Source of the DNA: Acinetobacter sp. UBA6641
GTDB taxonomy: Bacteria; Pseudomonadota; Gammaproteobacteria; Pseudomonadales; Moraxellaceae
Assembly (NCBI GenBank): GCA_002455755.1
Contig: DKLL01000047.1
Coordinates: 1 to 12,051, forward strand
Reading direction: 5' to 3'
DNA length: 12,051 nucleotides
Of this stretch, positions 1 to 7,055 are shown piece by piece. The translations under genes and the position numbers were made by a program. Position 1 is the first letter of the stretch. Each line of letters opens with the position of its first letter. A model generated the notes under the pieces. The model had not been told where the DNA came from, did not search any database, and saw nothing but the letters and a program-made list of their open reading frames with translations.

Positions 1-21
1 CAGAAACAGAAACAGAAACAG
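1..21 (+). repeat. CAGAAA hexanucleotide tandem repeat
   Basis: Three and a half exact copies of CAGAAA sit at the very start of the window and may continue to the left. They lie in the frame of the barrel-protein gene and encode alternating Glu and Thr. Because the unit is six bases, a gain or loss of copies would change protein length without breaking the frame. Confidence 0.7.
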
Positions 22-1007
22 ATTTTAATTTGCTTTACCAGATTCCAAGCTGGATTGATGCCATACCGACCTTTCTACCGCAACAGTCAGATAAAGTGAT
101 TGTCCCTCCCTTGCAAGCCACTGAAAAGCAAAGCTGGGTAGATCGTAAACAACATGAAATCCGCAACTGGACAGGACGTACCTCCCATAAAATTGATAAC
201 TGGTTTGGAAAACCTGATCCAAATGATCCTGCTTCAGCAACCTTACGCCTGATTATCGATAACAGCTGGAATAAACATGATGGCTATGAAATCCAGCCAC
301 GTCTTCGCGGAAAAATTAAACTTCCAACGTTAGAACGTAAAGTCAGCCTAATCTTTGGTGATGACTCTTTAGATAATGAACTGCGTAATAATGTCGCCAT
401 TACTGATGAAAATCGGGAAAATGCTCAGGACAAAACCCTGGACCGCCAACGGACCCGTGATAACAACAGTTCTCTGGCCTTACGCTGGTCTGATTTTTCC
501 AAGCGTCTTCCTTTTGAAACGGATGTGGACTTAGGGGTTCGTTCAGGGGATGATATTTATCTAAGGTTAAAAGCTTCTCGGGATTGGCAATTGGAAAATG
601 ATTTCAGATTTTATGCCGAGCAAATTTACCGTTATGGGATAGATAGTGAAAACTACTTGAGAACCAATCTGGAACTGACTCATGCACGGCCGAATCAGCC
701 GTTTTTATCCAATCAGCTCAGCCTGACCTATGCCGACAAACAAGATGACGATGTCACCTGGGATAATTATTTGTTCAGACAACACCAGTTTTTTCACAAC
801 AACCGTTTTGCCTACGGCCTCTATACGGGCGGTTTCTACAATAATAACGACCTCCGCCTGAACAGCTGGGGACCCTATGTTTCATGGCGACAACCTTTCG
901 TGCGTGAATGGTTTTTTCTACAGGGCGATTTAAACTACCTCAATGACCATCGTGAAGATCGAAGCCATTTTCTGGGTGTATCAGTGCGTATGGAAGCATT
1001 GTTCTAA
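3..1007 (+). CDS. Probable outer-membrane beta-barrel protein, 5' end missing
   Basis: This gene is cut by the left edge. The reading frame is open from base 3 and the first possible start inside the window is a TTG at 30, which has no ribosome binding site, so the true start most likely lies upstream. The visible 334 codons begin with a Glu-Thr repeat (ETETET). A charged linker with Trp-Asp/Asn motifs (NWTG, DNWFGKP) follows, then a long stretch of alternating polar and aromatic residues rich in Tyr, Trp, Asn and Arg (for example RLRGKIKLP, DLGVRSGDDIYLRL, FYAEQIYRYG). The protein ends in a terminal Phe (VRMEALF), the usual last-strand signal of outer-membrane barrels recognised by the BAM complex. 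The barrel assignment is inferred from composition and C-terminus; I do not recognise a named family. It stands alone, convergent with htpG, and ends about 50 bases before a shared terminator. Confidence 0.75.
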   Translation, partial: ETETETDFNLLYQIPSWIDAIPTFLPQQSDKVIVPPLQATEKQSWVDRKQHEIRNWTGRTSHKIDNWFGKPDPNDPASATLRLIIDNSWNKHDGYEIQPRLRGKIKLPTLERKVSLIFGDDSLDNELRNNVAITDENRENAQDKTLDRQRTRDNNSSLALRWSDFSKRLPFETDVDLGVRSGDDIYLRLKASRDWQLENDFRFYAEQIYRYGIDSENYLRTNLELTHARPNQPFLSNQLSLTYADKQDDDVTWDNYLFRQHQFFHNNRFAYGLYTGGFYNNNDLRLNSWGPYVSWRQPFVREWFFLQGDLNYLNDHREDRSHFLGVSVRMEALF

Positions 1008-1060
1008 GCTAAGCAATATAAAAATTTGAACCGCATATCTACTACATAGTTTTCCACAAT

Positions 1061-1086
1061 AAAAAACCTCCCGAGGGAGGTTTTTT
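1061..1086. terminator. Bidirectional rho-independent terminator between the barrel-protein gene and htpG
   Basis: A perfect inverted repeat has a CCTCC/GGAGG core closed by a CGAG loop. It is flanked by six A on the left and six T on the right, so it gives a GC stem followed by a U-run on either strand. It lies between two convergent genes and can end both transcripts. Confidence 0.9.
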
Positions 1087-1103
1087 CTTAACAGGAAAAG
1101 GAC

Positions 1104-3023
1104 TTATTTCAGCAACAAACTGTTAATACGTTTTACATATGCCGCAGGATCATCCGGCAAACCGCCTTCGGCAATGACTGCCTGATCAAAAATCACATTC
1201 GCCAGGTCATCAAACTGGTTCGACCCTTCCAGCTTTTTCACCAAAGGATGTTCCGGGTTAATTTCCAGGATCGGTTTACTTTCCGGAACCGCCTGACCCG
1301 CCTGTTTCAGCATGCGAATCAATTGAGGAGACAGCTCACCCTCGCCTGTAACCAGACATGCAGGTGAATCTACCAGACGGGTCGTCACACGAACTTGTTG
1401 GGTTTTGGCTTTAAGTGCATCTGAAAGCTTGTCCACGACAGGTTTAAACTGTTCCGCCGCTGCTTCCAGTGCCTTCTTCTCCTCAGCATCCTGCAAATCA
1501 CCCAAGTCTACTGCACCCTTGGACACGTTCTGCATTGGGGTTCCGTCGAATTCATGAATAAACTCCATCGCCCATTCATCCACACGATCTGTCATTAACA
1601 GCACTTCGATGCCTTTTTTCTTGAACAGCTCCAGTTGTGGCGAGTTTTTAGCGGCACCGAGACTTTCCGCAGTCACGTAATAAATGGCTTTTTGCCCTTC
1701 TTTCATACGTGCCTTGTAATCTGCCAATGAAGTAGAAACTTCATCATTGGTCGAGGTCGAGAAGCGCAATAATTTTAAGATACGCTCACGGTTACCAAAG
1801 TCTTCACCCAAACCTTCCTTAATCACCGAACCAAATTCAGCATAGAACGTTTTGAATTTTTCCTGGTCTTTTTCATCTTCATACTTGGCCAGAGTATCCA
1901 GCATGGTCAGCACACGGCGCGTATTACCTTCGCGAATGGTTTTTACGTCACGGCTTTCTTGCAGCAACTCACGACTCACGTTTAACGGCAAATCGGCACT
2001 ATCCACCACCCCTTGCACAAAACGCAAATAGTTTGGAATCAGGTTATCCGCTTCATCCATAATGAATACGCGTTTTACATACAGCTTAATGCCGGCTTTA
2101 GCTTCACGGGTAAAGAGGTTGCTTGCAGCCTTGCTTGGAATATAAAGCAATTGGGTATATTCAGTACTGCCTTCTACACGGTTATGGGTCCAGGCCAAAG
2201 GCGCATCAAAGTCATGGCTGAGATTCTTGTAGAACTCGGTATATTGCTCGTCAGTGATCTCGTTTTTATTGCGGGTCCAGAGTGCGCTGGCCGAGTTAAT
2301 CGCTTCCCATTCATCTGTTTTTACCATCTGACCTGGCTTAGCTTCTTCACCTTCAGCCGCTTCTTCTTGCTGCCAGATTTCTTTTTGCATTTCAATCGGC
2401 AGGCTGATATGGTCAGAATATTTATTGATAATCTGCTTAACTTTATAAGATTCTAAATATTCAAGTGCATTGTCACGCAAATGCAAAATAATGTCTGTTC
2501 CACGTGAAGCCTTATTGATTTGCTCAACTTCGAAATCACCTGTTCCGCTACTGATCCAGCGTACACCATCAGCAACATCGGCAGCCGCATGACGCGATTC
2601 GACGGTAATTTTTTCCGCCACAATAAAGCCTGAATAGAAACCGACACCAAACTGGCCAATCAATTGCGCATCCGCTTTTTGATCCCCGGACAGTTTAGAC
2701 ATAAAGTCTTTGGTGCCTGATTTAGCAATCGTGCCCAGGTTATCAATGGCTTCCTGTTGGGTTAAGCCGATCCCATTATCCGAAATGGTGAGGGTTTTAT
2801 TTTCTTTATCCAGACTGACGCGTACATGCAAGTCTGGGTCATTCTCATAATATTCAGGATGGTTAATCCCTTCAAAACGCAGCTTGTCGCAGGCATCCGA
2901 AGCGTTCGAGATCAGTTCTCGCAGGAAAATTTCAGGGTTTGAGTAGAGAGAATGCGTCACTAAATGTAATAGCTGTGCTACTTCAGCCTGAAAACTATGT
3001 TTTTGTGCGCTGTGTTCGCTCAT
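1104..3023 (-). CDS. htpG: HtpG, Hsp90-family molecular chaperone
   Basis: This is a cytoplasmic ATP-dependent chaperone that acts as a homodimer and remodels client proteins, often with DnaK. The 639 residues are close to the usual bacterial length (E. coli has 624). The N-terminal GHKL ATPase domain is intact: [16 protein letters not shown] carries the catalytic Glu36 and Mg-binding Asn40, DNGIG starts at residue 82, and the [11 protein letters not shown] lid/glycine motif starts at 123. The middle domain contains [11 protein letters not shown], with the conserved ATP-contacting Arg at 351. The C-terminal dimerisation domain follows and contains [11 protein letters not shown]. The linker around 218-238 is acidic ([11 protein letters not shown]). 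The start at 3023 is fixed by a good AAGGAG ribosome binding site six bases upstream. The gene appears monocistronic, with a candidate heat-shock promoter upstream and the bidirectional terminator downstream. Confidence 0.98.
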   Translation of the reverse strand: MSEHSAQKHSFQAEVAQLLHLVTHSLYSNPEIFLRELISNASDACDKLRFEGINHPEYYENDPDLHVRVSLDKENKTLTISDNGIGLTQQEAIDNLGTIAKSGTKDFMSKLSGDQKADAQLIGQFGVGFYSGFIVAEKITVESRHAAADVADGVRWISSGTGDFEVEQINKASRGTDIILHLRDNALEYLESYKVKQIINKYSDHISLPIEMQKEIWQQEEAAEGEEAKPGQMVKTDEWEAINSASALWTRNKNEITDEQYTEFYKNLSHDFDAPLAWTHNRVEGSTEYTQLLYIPSKAASNLFTREAKAGIKLYVKRVFIMDEADNLIPNYLRFVQGVVDSADLPLNVSRELLQESRDVKTIREGNTRRVLTMLDTLAKYEDEKDQEKFKTFYAEFGSVIKEGLGEDFGNRERILKLLRFSTSTNDEVSTSLADYKARMKEGQKAIYYVTAESLGAAKNSPQLELFKKKGIEVLLMTDRVDEWAMEFIHEFDGTPMQNVSKGAVDLGDLQDAEEKKALEAAAEQFKPVVDKLSDALKAKTQQVRVTTRLVDSPACLVTGEGELSPQLIRMLKQAGQAVPESKPILEINPEHPLVKKLEGSNQFDDLANVIFDQAVIAEGGLPDDPAAYVKRINSLLLK

Positions 3024-3029
3024 CAGTCA

Positions 3030-3035
3030 CTCCTT
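3030..3035 (-). promoter_or_regulatory. Ribosome binding site of htpG
   Basis: AAGGAG on the minus strand, six bases before the ATG. It supports the annotated start and lies immediately downstream of the inverted repeat at 3038-3073. Confidence 0.85.
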
Positions 3036-3037
3036 AA

Positions 3038-3073
3038 ATTCATTAAGCGGTTTTTATTGGATGCTTAATGAAT
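3038..3073. repeat. 11-bp perfect inverted repeat upstream of htpG
   Basis: ATTCATTAAGC (3038-3048) and GCTTAATGAAT (3063-3073) are exact reverse complements separated by 14 bases. The repeat lies directly upstream of the htpG ribosome binding site and overlaps the candidate -10 and start point. It does not match the CIRCE element bound by HrcA (TTAGCACTC-N9-GAGTGCTAA). It could be an operator, or an RNA hairpin if transcription starts further upstream. There is no U-run, so it is not a classical terminator. Confidence 0.6.
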
Positions 3074-3097
3074 GGAGTAAGTTAAAGAATTTTCAAT
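3070..3097 (-). promoter_or_regulatory. Candidate sigma-32 (heat-shock) promoter of htpG
   Basis: On the minus strand, ATTGAAA (3091-3097) resembles the sigma-32 -35 element CTTGAAA with one mismatch. After a 13-base spacer comes CTCCATTC (3070-3077), which matches the -10 element CCCCATTT at six of eight positions. The predicted transcript would begin near 3063, giving a leader of about 40 bases. htpG is a classic sigma-32 gene in enterobacteria, which makes the match plausible. A sigma-70 reading of the same -35 (TTGAAA) gives only poor -10 elements. Confidence 0.5.
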
Positions 3098-3116
3098 AGC
3101 AGCAGATAAATTTTTC

Positions 3117-3461
3117 TCAAAAAGGACCTTGTTTATAAACACGATCCATATGCAGATCCAGCTTTTGCTGACGCATTTTATACACTTCGGTTAAACAGCG
3201 GCTTGAATTACCACATTGATCGCGTAGCTGTAACCATTTGACTTGCTCATCCTGAATCACACCGCGTGTTCCCATAGGCACCAAACGTTTAATAATATTG
3301 TAAGTGGTGGCCATTTTTACATCAGCATCATTTACCGCGCGATGCTCGCAAATGGCATGTTCAGTCTGAGTTTGTGCTTTGTCACAATTAAAACTGGCGG
3401 CATAACCCGATCCACTCAAAAGACTAATAAAGACCATAGTAGATATAGTTAATAATTTCAT
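3117..3461 (-). CDS. Small secreted LprI/DUF1311-like protein
   Basis: The 114-residue precursor has a clear Sec signal peptide: a short basic start, a hydrophobic core, and GYAA before a likely cut near residue 22. The mature part matches the pattern of the DUF1311/LprI N-terminal family. It opens with FNCDKAQTQTEHAIC, continues with a helical segment with conserved Asp and Tyr (NDADVKMATTYN), and then QVKWLQLRDQC and CLTEVY. The four mature cysteines, at 26, 38, 83 and 89, probably form two disulfides in the periplasm. Some relatives such as mycobacterial LprI inhibit lysozyme, but this function cannot be read from the sequence here. The start has only a weak AAGAG about ten bases upstream. 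The gene reads the same way as ompW upstream and htpG downstream; the ompW terminator lies before it, so it is probably transcribed separately. Confidence 0.8.
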   Translation of the reverse strand: MKLLTISTMVFISLLSGSGYAASFNCDKAQTQTEHAICEHRAVNDADVKMATTYNIIKRLVPMGTRGVIQDEQVKWLQLRDQCGNSSRCLTEVYKMRQQKLDLHMDRVYKQGPF

Positions 3462-3573
3462 GATTTTTATTGCTCTTTTTGGCTTATTTGTAAGCTAACA
3501 ACTTAAATGCATTTCTCACGATTAAATAGGATTAAATTGCTCAATTTATGTGATTTATTGTGAATGAATAAGT

Positions 3574-3603
3574 AAAAAAGATCCCCATCAGAGATAGGGA
3601 TCT
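3574..3603 (-). terminator. Rho-independent terminator of ompW
   Basis: Read on the minus strand, AGATCCCTATC and GATGGGGATCT form an 11-bp stem with one G-U pair and a three-base loop (TCT). Six T follow directly. It sits about 40 bases past the ompW stop codon and should insulate the downstream LprI-like gene. Confidence 0.85.
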
Positions 3604-3640
3604 GAGCGCTGATTTTTTTATTTTAGATCTATTTTTAGTT

Positions 3641-4243
3641 TTAGAATTTGTAGCTATAACCAAGGGTGTAAACCCAAGGATTGACTTCCAGGTCACCAAT
3701 AGCATTGCCATTTAATTCAAGCTCAGATTTTACATCCGCATAACGCACATCAGCAAAAACACCCCAGTTTTTAGCATCAGCTGGTTGGAAATTGAAACCT
3801 ACTTGACCTGCTACGCCATAGCCGACATCAGCATTTAATTTTGCTCCATCAATCACAATTTCCTCATCCCAAGGAATAACTACAGTTGCACCAACACCTA
3901 CATAAGGAGTGAAACCAGTTGAGTTTTTGAAATTGTATTTTGCTGTAATTGTTGGTGGTAAGTGCTTAAATGAAGCAATTTTTGTACCGTTTGATGTTAC
4001 ATCGTGTTGAAAAGGAGTGGCCAACAATAATTCAGCCGAAAAATTATCATTAAAGAAATATTCTACAGATGGAGTAAAACCGTATTCCTGGGAAGCTTTT
4101 ACATTTGTAAATGCACCGTCTGCCAATACATTTTTGTCTGCTGTTGGAGCTAAAGAGCTCGCACCCACTTTAACCTGCCACTGACCCGCCATTGCAGAAG
4201 CAGACAGTCCCAATAATGTAATAAGAGCAACTTGCTTTAACAT
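3641..4243 (-). CDS. ompW: OmpW-family outer-membrane porin
   Basis: The 200-residue precursor has a signal peptide ending in ASAMA, cleaved after about residue 19. The mature protein of about 180 residues is the size of an eight-stranded OmpW barrel. Family hallmarks are QWQVKVGASSLAP at the start of the mature chain, YGFTPSVEYFFNDNFSAELLLATPF, LPPTITAKYNF, and FTPYVGVGAT. The C-terminus is VNPWVYTLGYSYKF with terminal Phe, the signal for BAM-dependent insertion. OmpW proteins form narrow hydrophobic channels in the outer membrane and are linked to uptake of small hydrophobic compounds and to stress responses; the substrate here is unknown. A weak AGGGG lies upstream of the ATG. It has its own terminator, and a long, repeat-rich region lies upstream. 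Confidence 0.93.
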   Translation of the reverse strand: MLKQVALITLLGLSASAMAGQWQVKVGASSLAPTADKNVLADGAFTNVKASQEYGFTPSVEYFFNDNFSAELLLATPFQHDVTSNGTKIASFKHLPPTITAKYNFKNSTGFTPYVGVGATVVIPWDEEIVIDGAKLNADVGYGVAGQVGFNFQPADAKNWGVFADVRYADVKSELELNGNAIGDLEVNPWVYTLGYSYKF

Positions 4244-4303
4244 TTTTAAACCCCTATGGAAGAATAATAAAATTAATTTTCAAACATTAATTAATAATAA
4301 ACA

Positions 4304-4322
4304 TGCATATTAATAATATGCA
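4304..4322. repeat. Short palindrome TGCATATT-AAT-AATATGCA upstream of ompW
   Basis: Eight-base arms are separated by three bases, about 60 bases before the ompW ATG. It could be a binding site for a dimeric regulator, but the AT-rich background makes a chance match more likely than for the other repeats. Confidence 0.4.
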
Positions 4323-4394
4323 ATAGGCATTAAATATTTAAAATTTTATTTATTTTTAAATATATGAAATTGTTGATTATTTATTTTAAACTGA

Positions 4395-4467
4395 CCAACT
4401 TGGTTGGTTTTAAATACCAACCAAGTTAATCAAGTTTATTATTATATTCCAAGTATATCGCTTGGTT
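4395..4467. repeat. Cluster of ACTTGG/CCAAGT inverted repeats
   Basis: Two inverted repeats sit side by side. The larger has 12-base arms, AACTTGGTTGGT (4397-4408) and ACCAACCAAGTT (4416-4427), with a seven-base loop. The smaller is CCAAG (4449-4453) and CTTGG (4461-4465), seven bases apart. All four arms share the CTTGG/CCAAG core. AACCAAG from the smaller repeat (4461-4467, minus sense) could also pair with CTTGGTT in the larger one (4419-4425), so two alternative folds exist in an ompW transcript. There is no adjoining U-run typical of a terminator. It could be an operator array, a leader RNA structure, or both. Confidence 0.65.
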
Positions 4468-4495
4468 TTATTATATTAATTATTTAATAACATTT

Positions 4496-4524
4496 ATTTT
4501 AAATACATATTTTAAAATTGACAA
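4496..4524 (-). promoter_or_regulatory. Candidate sigma-70 promoter reading toward ompW
   Basis: On the minus strand, TTGTCA (4519-4524), a 17-base spacer and TAAAAT (4496-4501) match the consensus at five of six positions in each box. It begins only about 20 bases after the antiporter stop codon. If used, it would give ompW a leader of about 245 bases that includes the ACTTGG repeats. The AT-rich context raises the chance of a false match. Confidence 0.5.
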
Positions 4525-4545
4525 TAAAATGAATTAAAAATTCAA

Positions 4546-5958
4546 TTAAAGGACCATTGCAGCAATCCAGCCAAAGACCAGTAACGGAATATTAAAATGG
4601 ATAAAGGTTGGAACGACCGTATCCCAGATATGATCATGCTGACCATCCACTCCCAGACCAGCAGTTGGACCCAAAGTTGAATCTGAAGCGGGAGAGCCAG
4701 CATCACCCAATGCTGCCGCGGTACCAATCAGGGCCACAGTGGCCAATGGCGAGAAGCCGAACTGTACGCAAAGCGGTACGTAAATTACTGCCAATACCGG
4801 TACACTTGAGAAAGAAGAACCAATCCCGATAGTTACAAACAAACCGATAAACAGCATCAGGAAAGCAGCCAAGGCTTTATTGTCACCAATCAGATGGACC
4901 ACCCCATTCACCAGACTGTTGATGTCGCCTGTATGGGTCATCACCGAAGCGAAACCGGCAGCAGAAATCATAATGAAGCCAACCAATGCCATCATGCGCA
5001 TGCCTTGCACGAAAACATCATCTGCCTCTTGCCATTTGAAAATGCCCGCGGCAGAAAGCACGGCAAAACCAACCAGTCCACCTAGAATCATTGAACCTGA
5101 ATAGAGCTGGGCAACCAACGTCAAAGCAATCGCAAGCATTGCCATCAGGATAGTTTTCCTGGCAATGACTGGTGCTTGTTCAGCTTCGTGTTTCAGCTCT
5201 TCGGCATCGGCTTGCAGACTCACTTCACCTGCACGAATCGGCTTGTCCAGATCGATGGTGGTCACACGTGCAACTGTACGATCGATATAATGACGCGGTT
5301 TACGATAGCTGATAAATACCGCAGTCAAAGTACCAATCAGCATACCAAGTACTGGAATCGCCATGCCCATTGGCATCATCCAGCGATCGACATGCAAGTC
5401 ATACGCTGCACCAATTTTATTGATGTTACCCATCAGAATTTGTTCCAGAAAAATGGAACCAAAGCCGACTGGCAGGAAAATATAAGTACCGACTAAACCC
5501 ATGGTCAGGACGCAGGCTGCCGCACGTCGATCCAGATTCATGTGATTCATCACTTTAAGTAAAGGTGGAACCAATACCGGAATAAATGCAATATGCACAG
5601 GAATCAGGTTTTGAGAGAAAATTGCGGCAACCAGTAAAATAGCTAAAAGCAAATATTTTACTTTTTTGGTCTTTTGATGCGTGGCTTCCGCCCCCAGCAG
5701 ACCAATTAATTTATGCGCCAACAGATCAGGCAAGCCTGATTTGGATAAGGCCAAAGCAAAAGCACCCAACACCGCATAAGCCAGAGCAACTTCAGCCCCA
5801 TCGCCCAGACCGGCATTAAATGCGGTTACGGTATCCGACAAACTTAGTCCTGCAACCAAGCCACCAATAATCGCTGAAATGACCAAAGTCAAGACAACAG
5901 AAACTCGTGCCAGTGAGAGTATAAACATCACGGCAATCGCAATAACTACTGCATTCAT
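4546..5958 (-). CDS. Na+/H+ antiporter family membrane transporter (NhaC/YuiF-like)
   Basis: This 470-residue inner-membrane protein is almost entirely hydrophobic helices, about a dozen by eye, with one long charged cytoplasmic loop at roughly 220-268. The family signature is the conserved pore segment GDAGSPASDSTLGPT at 418-432 followed by DGQHDHIWDTVVPTF. In the N-terminal half, SQNLIPVHIAFIPVLVPPLL at 115-134 looks like the matching re-entrant region of the other repeat. Proteins of this type are annotated as Na+/H+ antiporters, but some relatives move amino acids or other organic ions in exchange for cations, so the substrate is uncertain. No purine-rich ribosome binding site precedes the ATG at 5958 and no earlier in-frame start is evident. 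It appears to be a single-gene unit with a promoter at 6019-6047. Confidence 0.88.
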   Translation of the reverse strand: MNAVVIAIAVMFILSLARVSVVLTLVISAIIGGLVAGLSLSDTVTAFNAGLGDGAEVALAYAVLGAFALALSKSGLPDLLAHKLIGLLGAEATHQKTKKVKYLLLAILLVAAIFSQNLIPVHIAFIPVLVPPLLKVMNHMNLDRRAAACVLTMGLVGTYIFLPVGFGSIFLEQILMGNINKIGAAYDLHVDRWMMPMGMAIPVLGMLIGTLTAVFISYRKPRHYIDRTVARVTTIDLDKPIRAGEVSLQADAEELKHEAEQAPVIARKTILMAMLAIALTLVAQLYSGSMILGGLVGFAVLSAAGIFKWQEADDVFVQGMRMMALVGFIMISAAGFASVMTHTGDINSLVNGVVHLIGDNKALAAFLMLFIGLFVTIGIGSSFSSVPVLAVIYVPLCVQFGFSPLATVALIGTAAALGDAGSPASDSTLGPTAGLGVDGQHDHIWDTVVPTFIHFNIPLLVFGWIAAMVL

Positions 5959-6018
5959 GAGAATTATGAGGAAGATGAAAAGCCGATATTTTATCAGATT
6001 CGCTCTTTTGAAACTGTA

Positions 6019-6047
6019 AATAAATCAGCTTAACAATAAACCGTCAA
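6019..6047 (-). promoter_or_regulatory. Candidate sigma-70 promoter of the antiporter gene
   Basis: On the minus strand, TTGACG (6042-6047; five of six consensus bases) is followed by a 17-base spacer and TTTATT (6019-6024; four of six). Transcription would start near 6012, leaving a leader of about 55 bases before the ATG at 5958. Confidence 0.55.
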
Positions 6048-6087
6048 ACTATTGATTTTAATTAAATTTTAAATAGAAAATCTGTAT

Positions 6088-6957
6088 TTAATTATTTTTT
6101 AAGGCAAATGTTCTGATATATTCTGCGACTAACTCTGCTTGGCTCAATATTGCCCAGTGGTTGGCATCTATCTCTACACGCTGAAAATTTTCTGCCCATT
6201 TCGGCATTTCATCAATTAGTTCCGGACTGACAAAATTGTCTTTTTTCAGCACAATCGCCTGTACCGGACAAACGGCAAAACGCTGGCGTGGTTGGGTTAA
6301 ACGTGGGATGAAGTTGGCACGATATAGCCCGACTCCATGTTTTCCATCTGAAGCAATATGACTATTTAAAGGCAAATCTTTTTGCTGCTCTAACTGCTGC
6401 AAGACTTTATCCCATTTTTCAGGCGTAAATAGAGTCCAGATGGCGGGGGCCAGCAAGGGCAATTGAAACACCACGATATACCAGGATTTAGCCAGTTGTT
6501 TAAAAAATTTGGGTTTATCTTGTTGAAATTGCTGACGCATCCAGAAAGCAGCATGATCCAGACAGGGACCAGAAATGGTGCTATAAGATAAAATCCGGTC
6601 TCTAAACTTCGGTTCAGTCACTGACGCCCAAGACTGGATTGAACCCCAGTCATGTGCTGCCAAATGAAAAGGACGTTTTTCCAATACAGCCTTGACCACA
6701 CTTTCCAGATCCAAAGACAACTGTTCCAGGCGATAATCACGAATGCGCTTTGGAATGGAGGAGTTCCCTGCCCCTCGTACATCATAAGTCACAATATAAA
6801 AATCTTGCATCAGCTGCTGGATAACAGGCTCCCAAACTTCCTGATTATCGGGATAGCCATGCACCAGGACTAAAGCAGGTTTGGCTTCACTGCCCCAGGT
6901 TTTGACATAAAGACGCTGCTGATCTGAGGTAGCAACCCATTGTGTTTGCGCTTGCAT
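6088..6957 (-). CDS. Alpha/beta hydrolase with aspartate nucleophile (epoxide hydrolase/dehalogenase-like)
   Basis: This is a 289-residue cytoplasmic enzyme; no signal peptide is visible. The oxyanion-hole motif HGYPDN is at 33-38, followed by the typical YDVRGAGNS turn (58-66). The nucleophile elbow reads AHDWG (101-105), so the nucleophile is Asp103 rather than Ser, as in epoxide hydrolases and haloalkane dehalogenases, which work through an ester intermediate on the Asp. Asp240 (KKDNFVSP) and His267 (DANHWAI) complete the likely triad. A helical cap domain at about 135-215 would set substrate choice; it is rich in Trp, Phe and Gln. The actual substrate is unknown. AGGA lies about nine bases before the ATG. 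The gene diverges from the DUF4442 gene. Downstream I see no convincing GC hairpin, only an AT-rich spacer before the antiporter promoter. Confidence 0.87.
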   Translation of the reverse strand: MQAQTQWVATSDQQRLYVKTWGSEAKPALVLVHGYPDNQEVWEPVIQQLMQDFYIVTYDVRGAGNSSIPKRIRDYRLEQLSLDLESVVKAVLEKRPFHLAAHDWGSIQSWASVTEPKFRDRILSYSTISGPCLDHAAFWMRQQFQQDKPKFFKQLAKSWYIVVFQLPLLAPAIWTLFTPEKWDKVLQQLEQQKDLPLNSHIASDGKHGVGLYRANFIPRLTQPRQRFAVCPVQAIVLKKDNFVSPELIDEMPKWAENFQRVEIDANHWAILSQAELVAEYIRTFALKNN

Positions 6958-6979
6958 ATATTTTTATCCTATTCTTTTA

Positions 6980-7008
6980 TTGACTATTTATTGCAGATTC
7001 TGGCTAAT
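6980..7008 (+). promoter_or_regulatory. Candidate extended -10 promoter of the DUF4442 gene
   Basis: TTGACT (6980-6985) is followed by a 17-base spacer and GCTAAT (7003-7008). A TG at 7001-7002 sits next to the -10 box rather than in the exact TGn position. Transcription would start near 7015, about 40 bases before the ATG at 7056. It lies in the 98-bp divergent spacer shared with the alpha/beta hydrolase gene, for which no convincing promoter stands out. Confidence 0.5.
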
Positions 7009-7055
7009 CTGATCAATGCAGCCCTTTTCATTCTGTTTTAGTATGTTCTGAAGCC

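Larger units (their letters stand above)
4244..4545. other. AT-rich 302-bp intergenic region between the antiporter gene and ompW
   Basis: No gene is visible here. The spacer is very AT-rich except for a cluster of ACTTGG/CCAAGT motifs at 4395-4467. It also holds a short palindrome at 4304-4322 and a candidate minus-strand promoter at 4496-4524. No GC-rich hairpin with a U-run follows the antiporter stop codon, so how that transcript ends is unclear; the hairpin at 4396-4428 might contribute. Confidence 0.7.

Noticed and set aside
2013..2456. 147-codon open frame on the plus strand inside htpG
   Set aside because: It is fully antisense to a strongly conserved gene, has no recognisable domain or ribosome binding site, and reads as the complement of htpG codons.
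4396..4428. Rho-independent terminator of the antiporter gene
   Set aside because: The 12-bp stem is strong, but no U-run follows it on the minus strand and it lies about 120 bases past the stop codon. It is kept as a repeat of uncertain role.
4244..4545. Fur box or dif-type recombination site in the ompW upstream region
   Set aside because: No match to the GATAATGATAATCATTATC pattern, and no sequence resembling XerC/XerD arms was found.
5176..5496. 106-codon plus-strand open frame inside the antiporter gene
   Set aside because: Antisense shadow of a clear membrane-protein gene; its composition (many His, Thr and Gln) is what complementing that gene would give.
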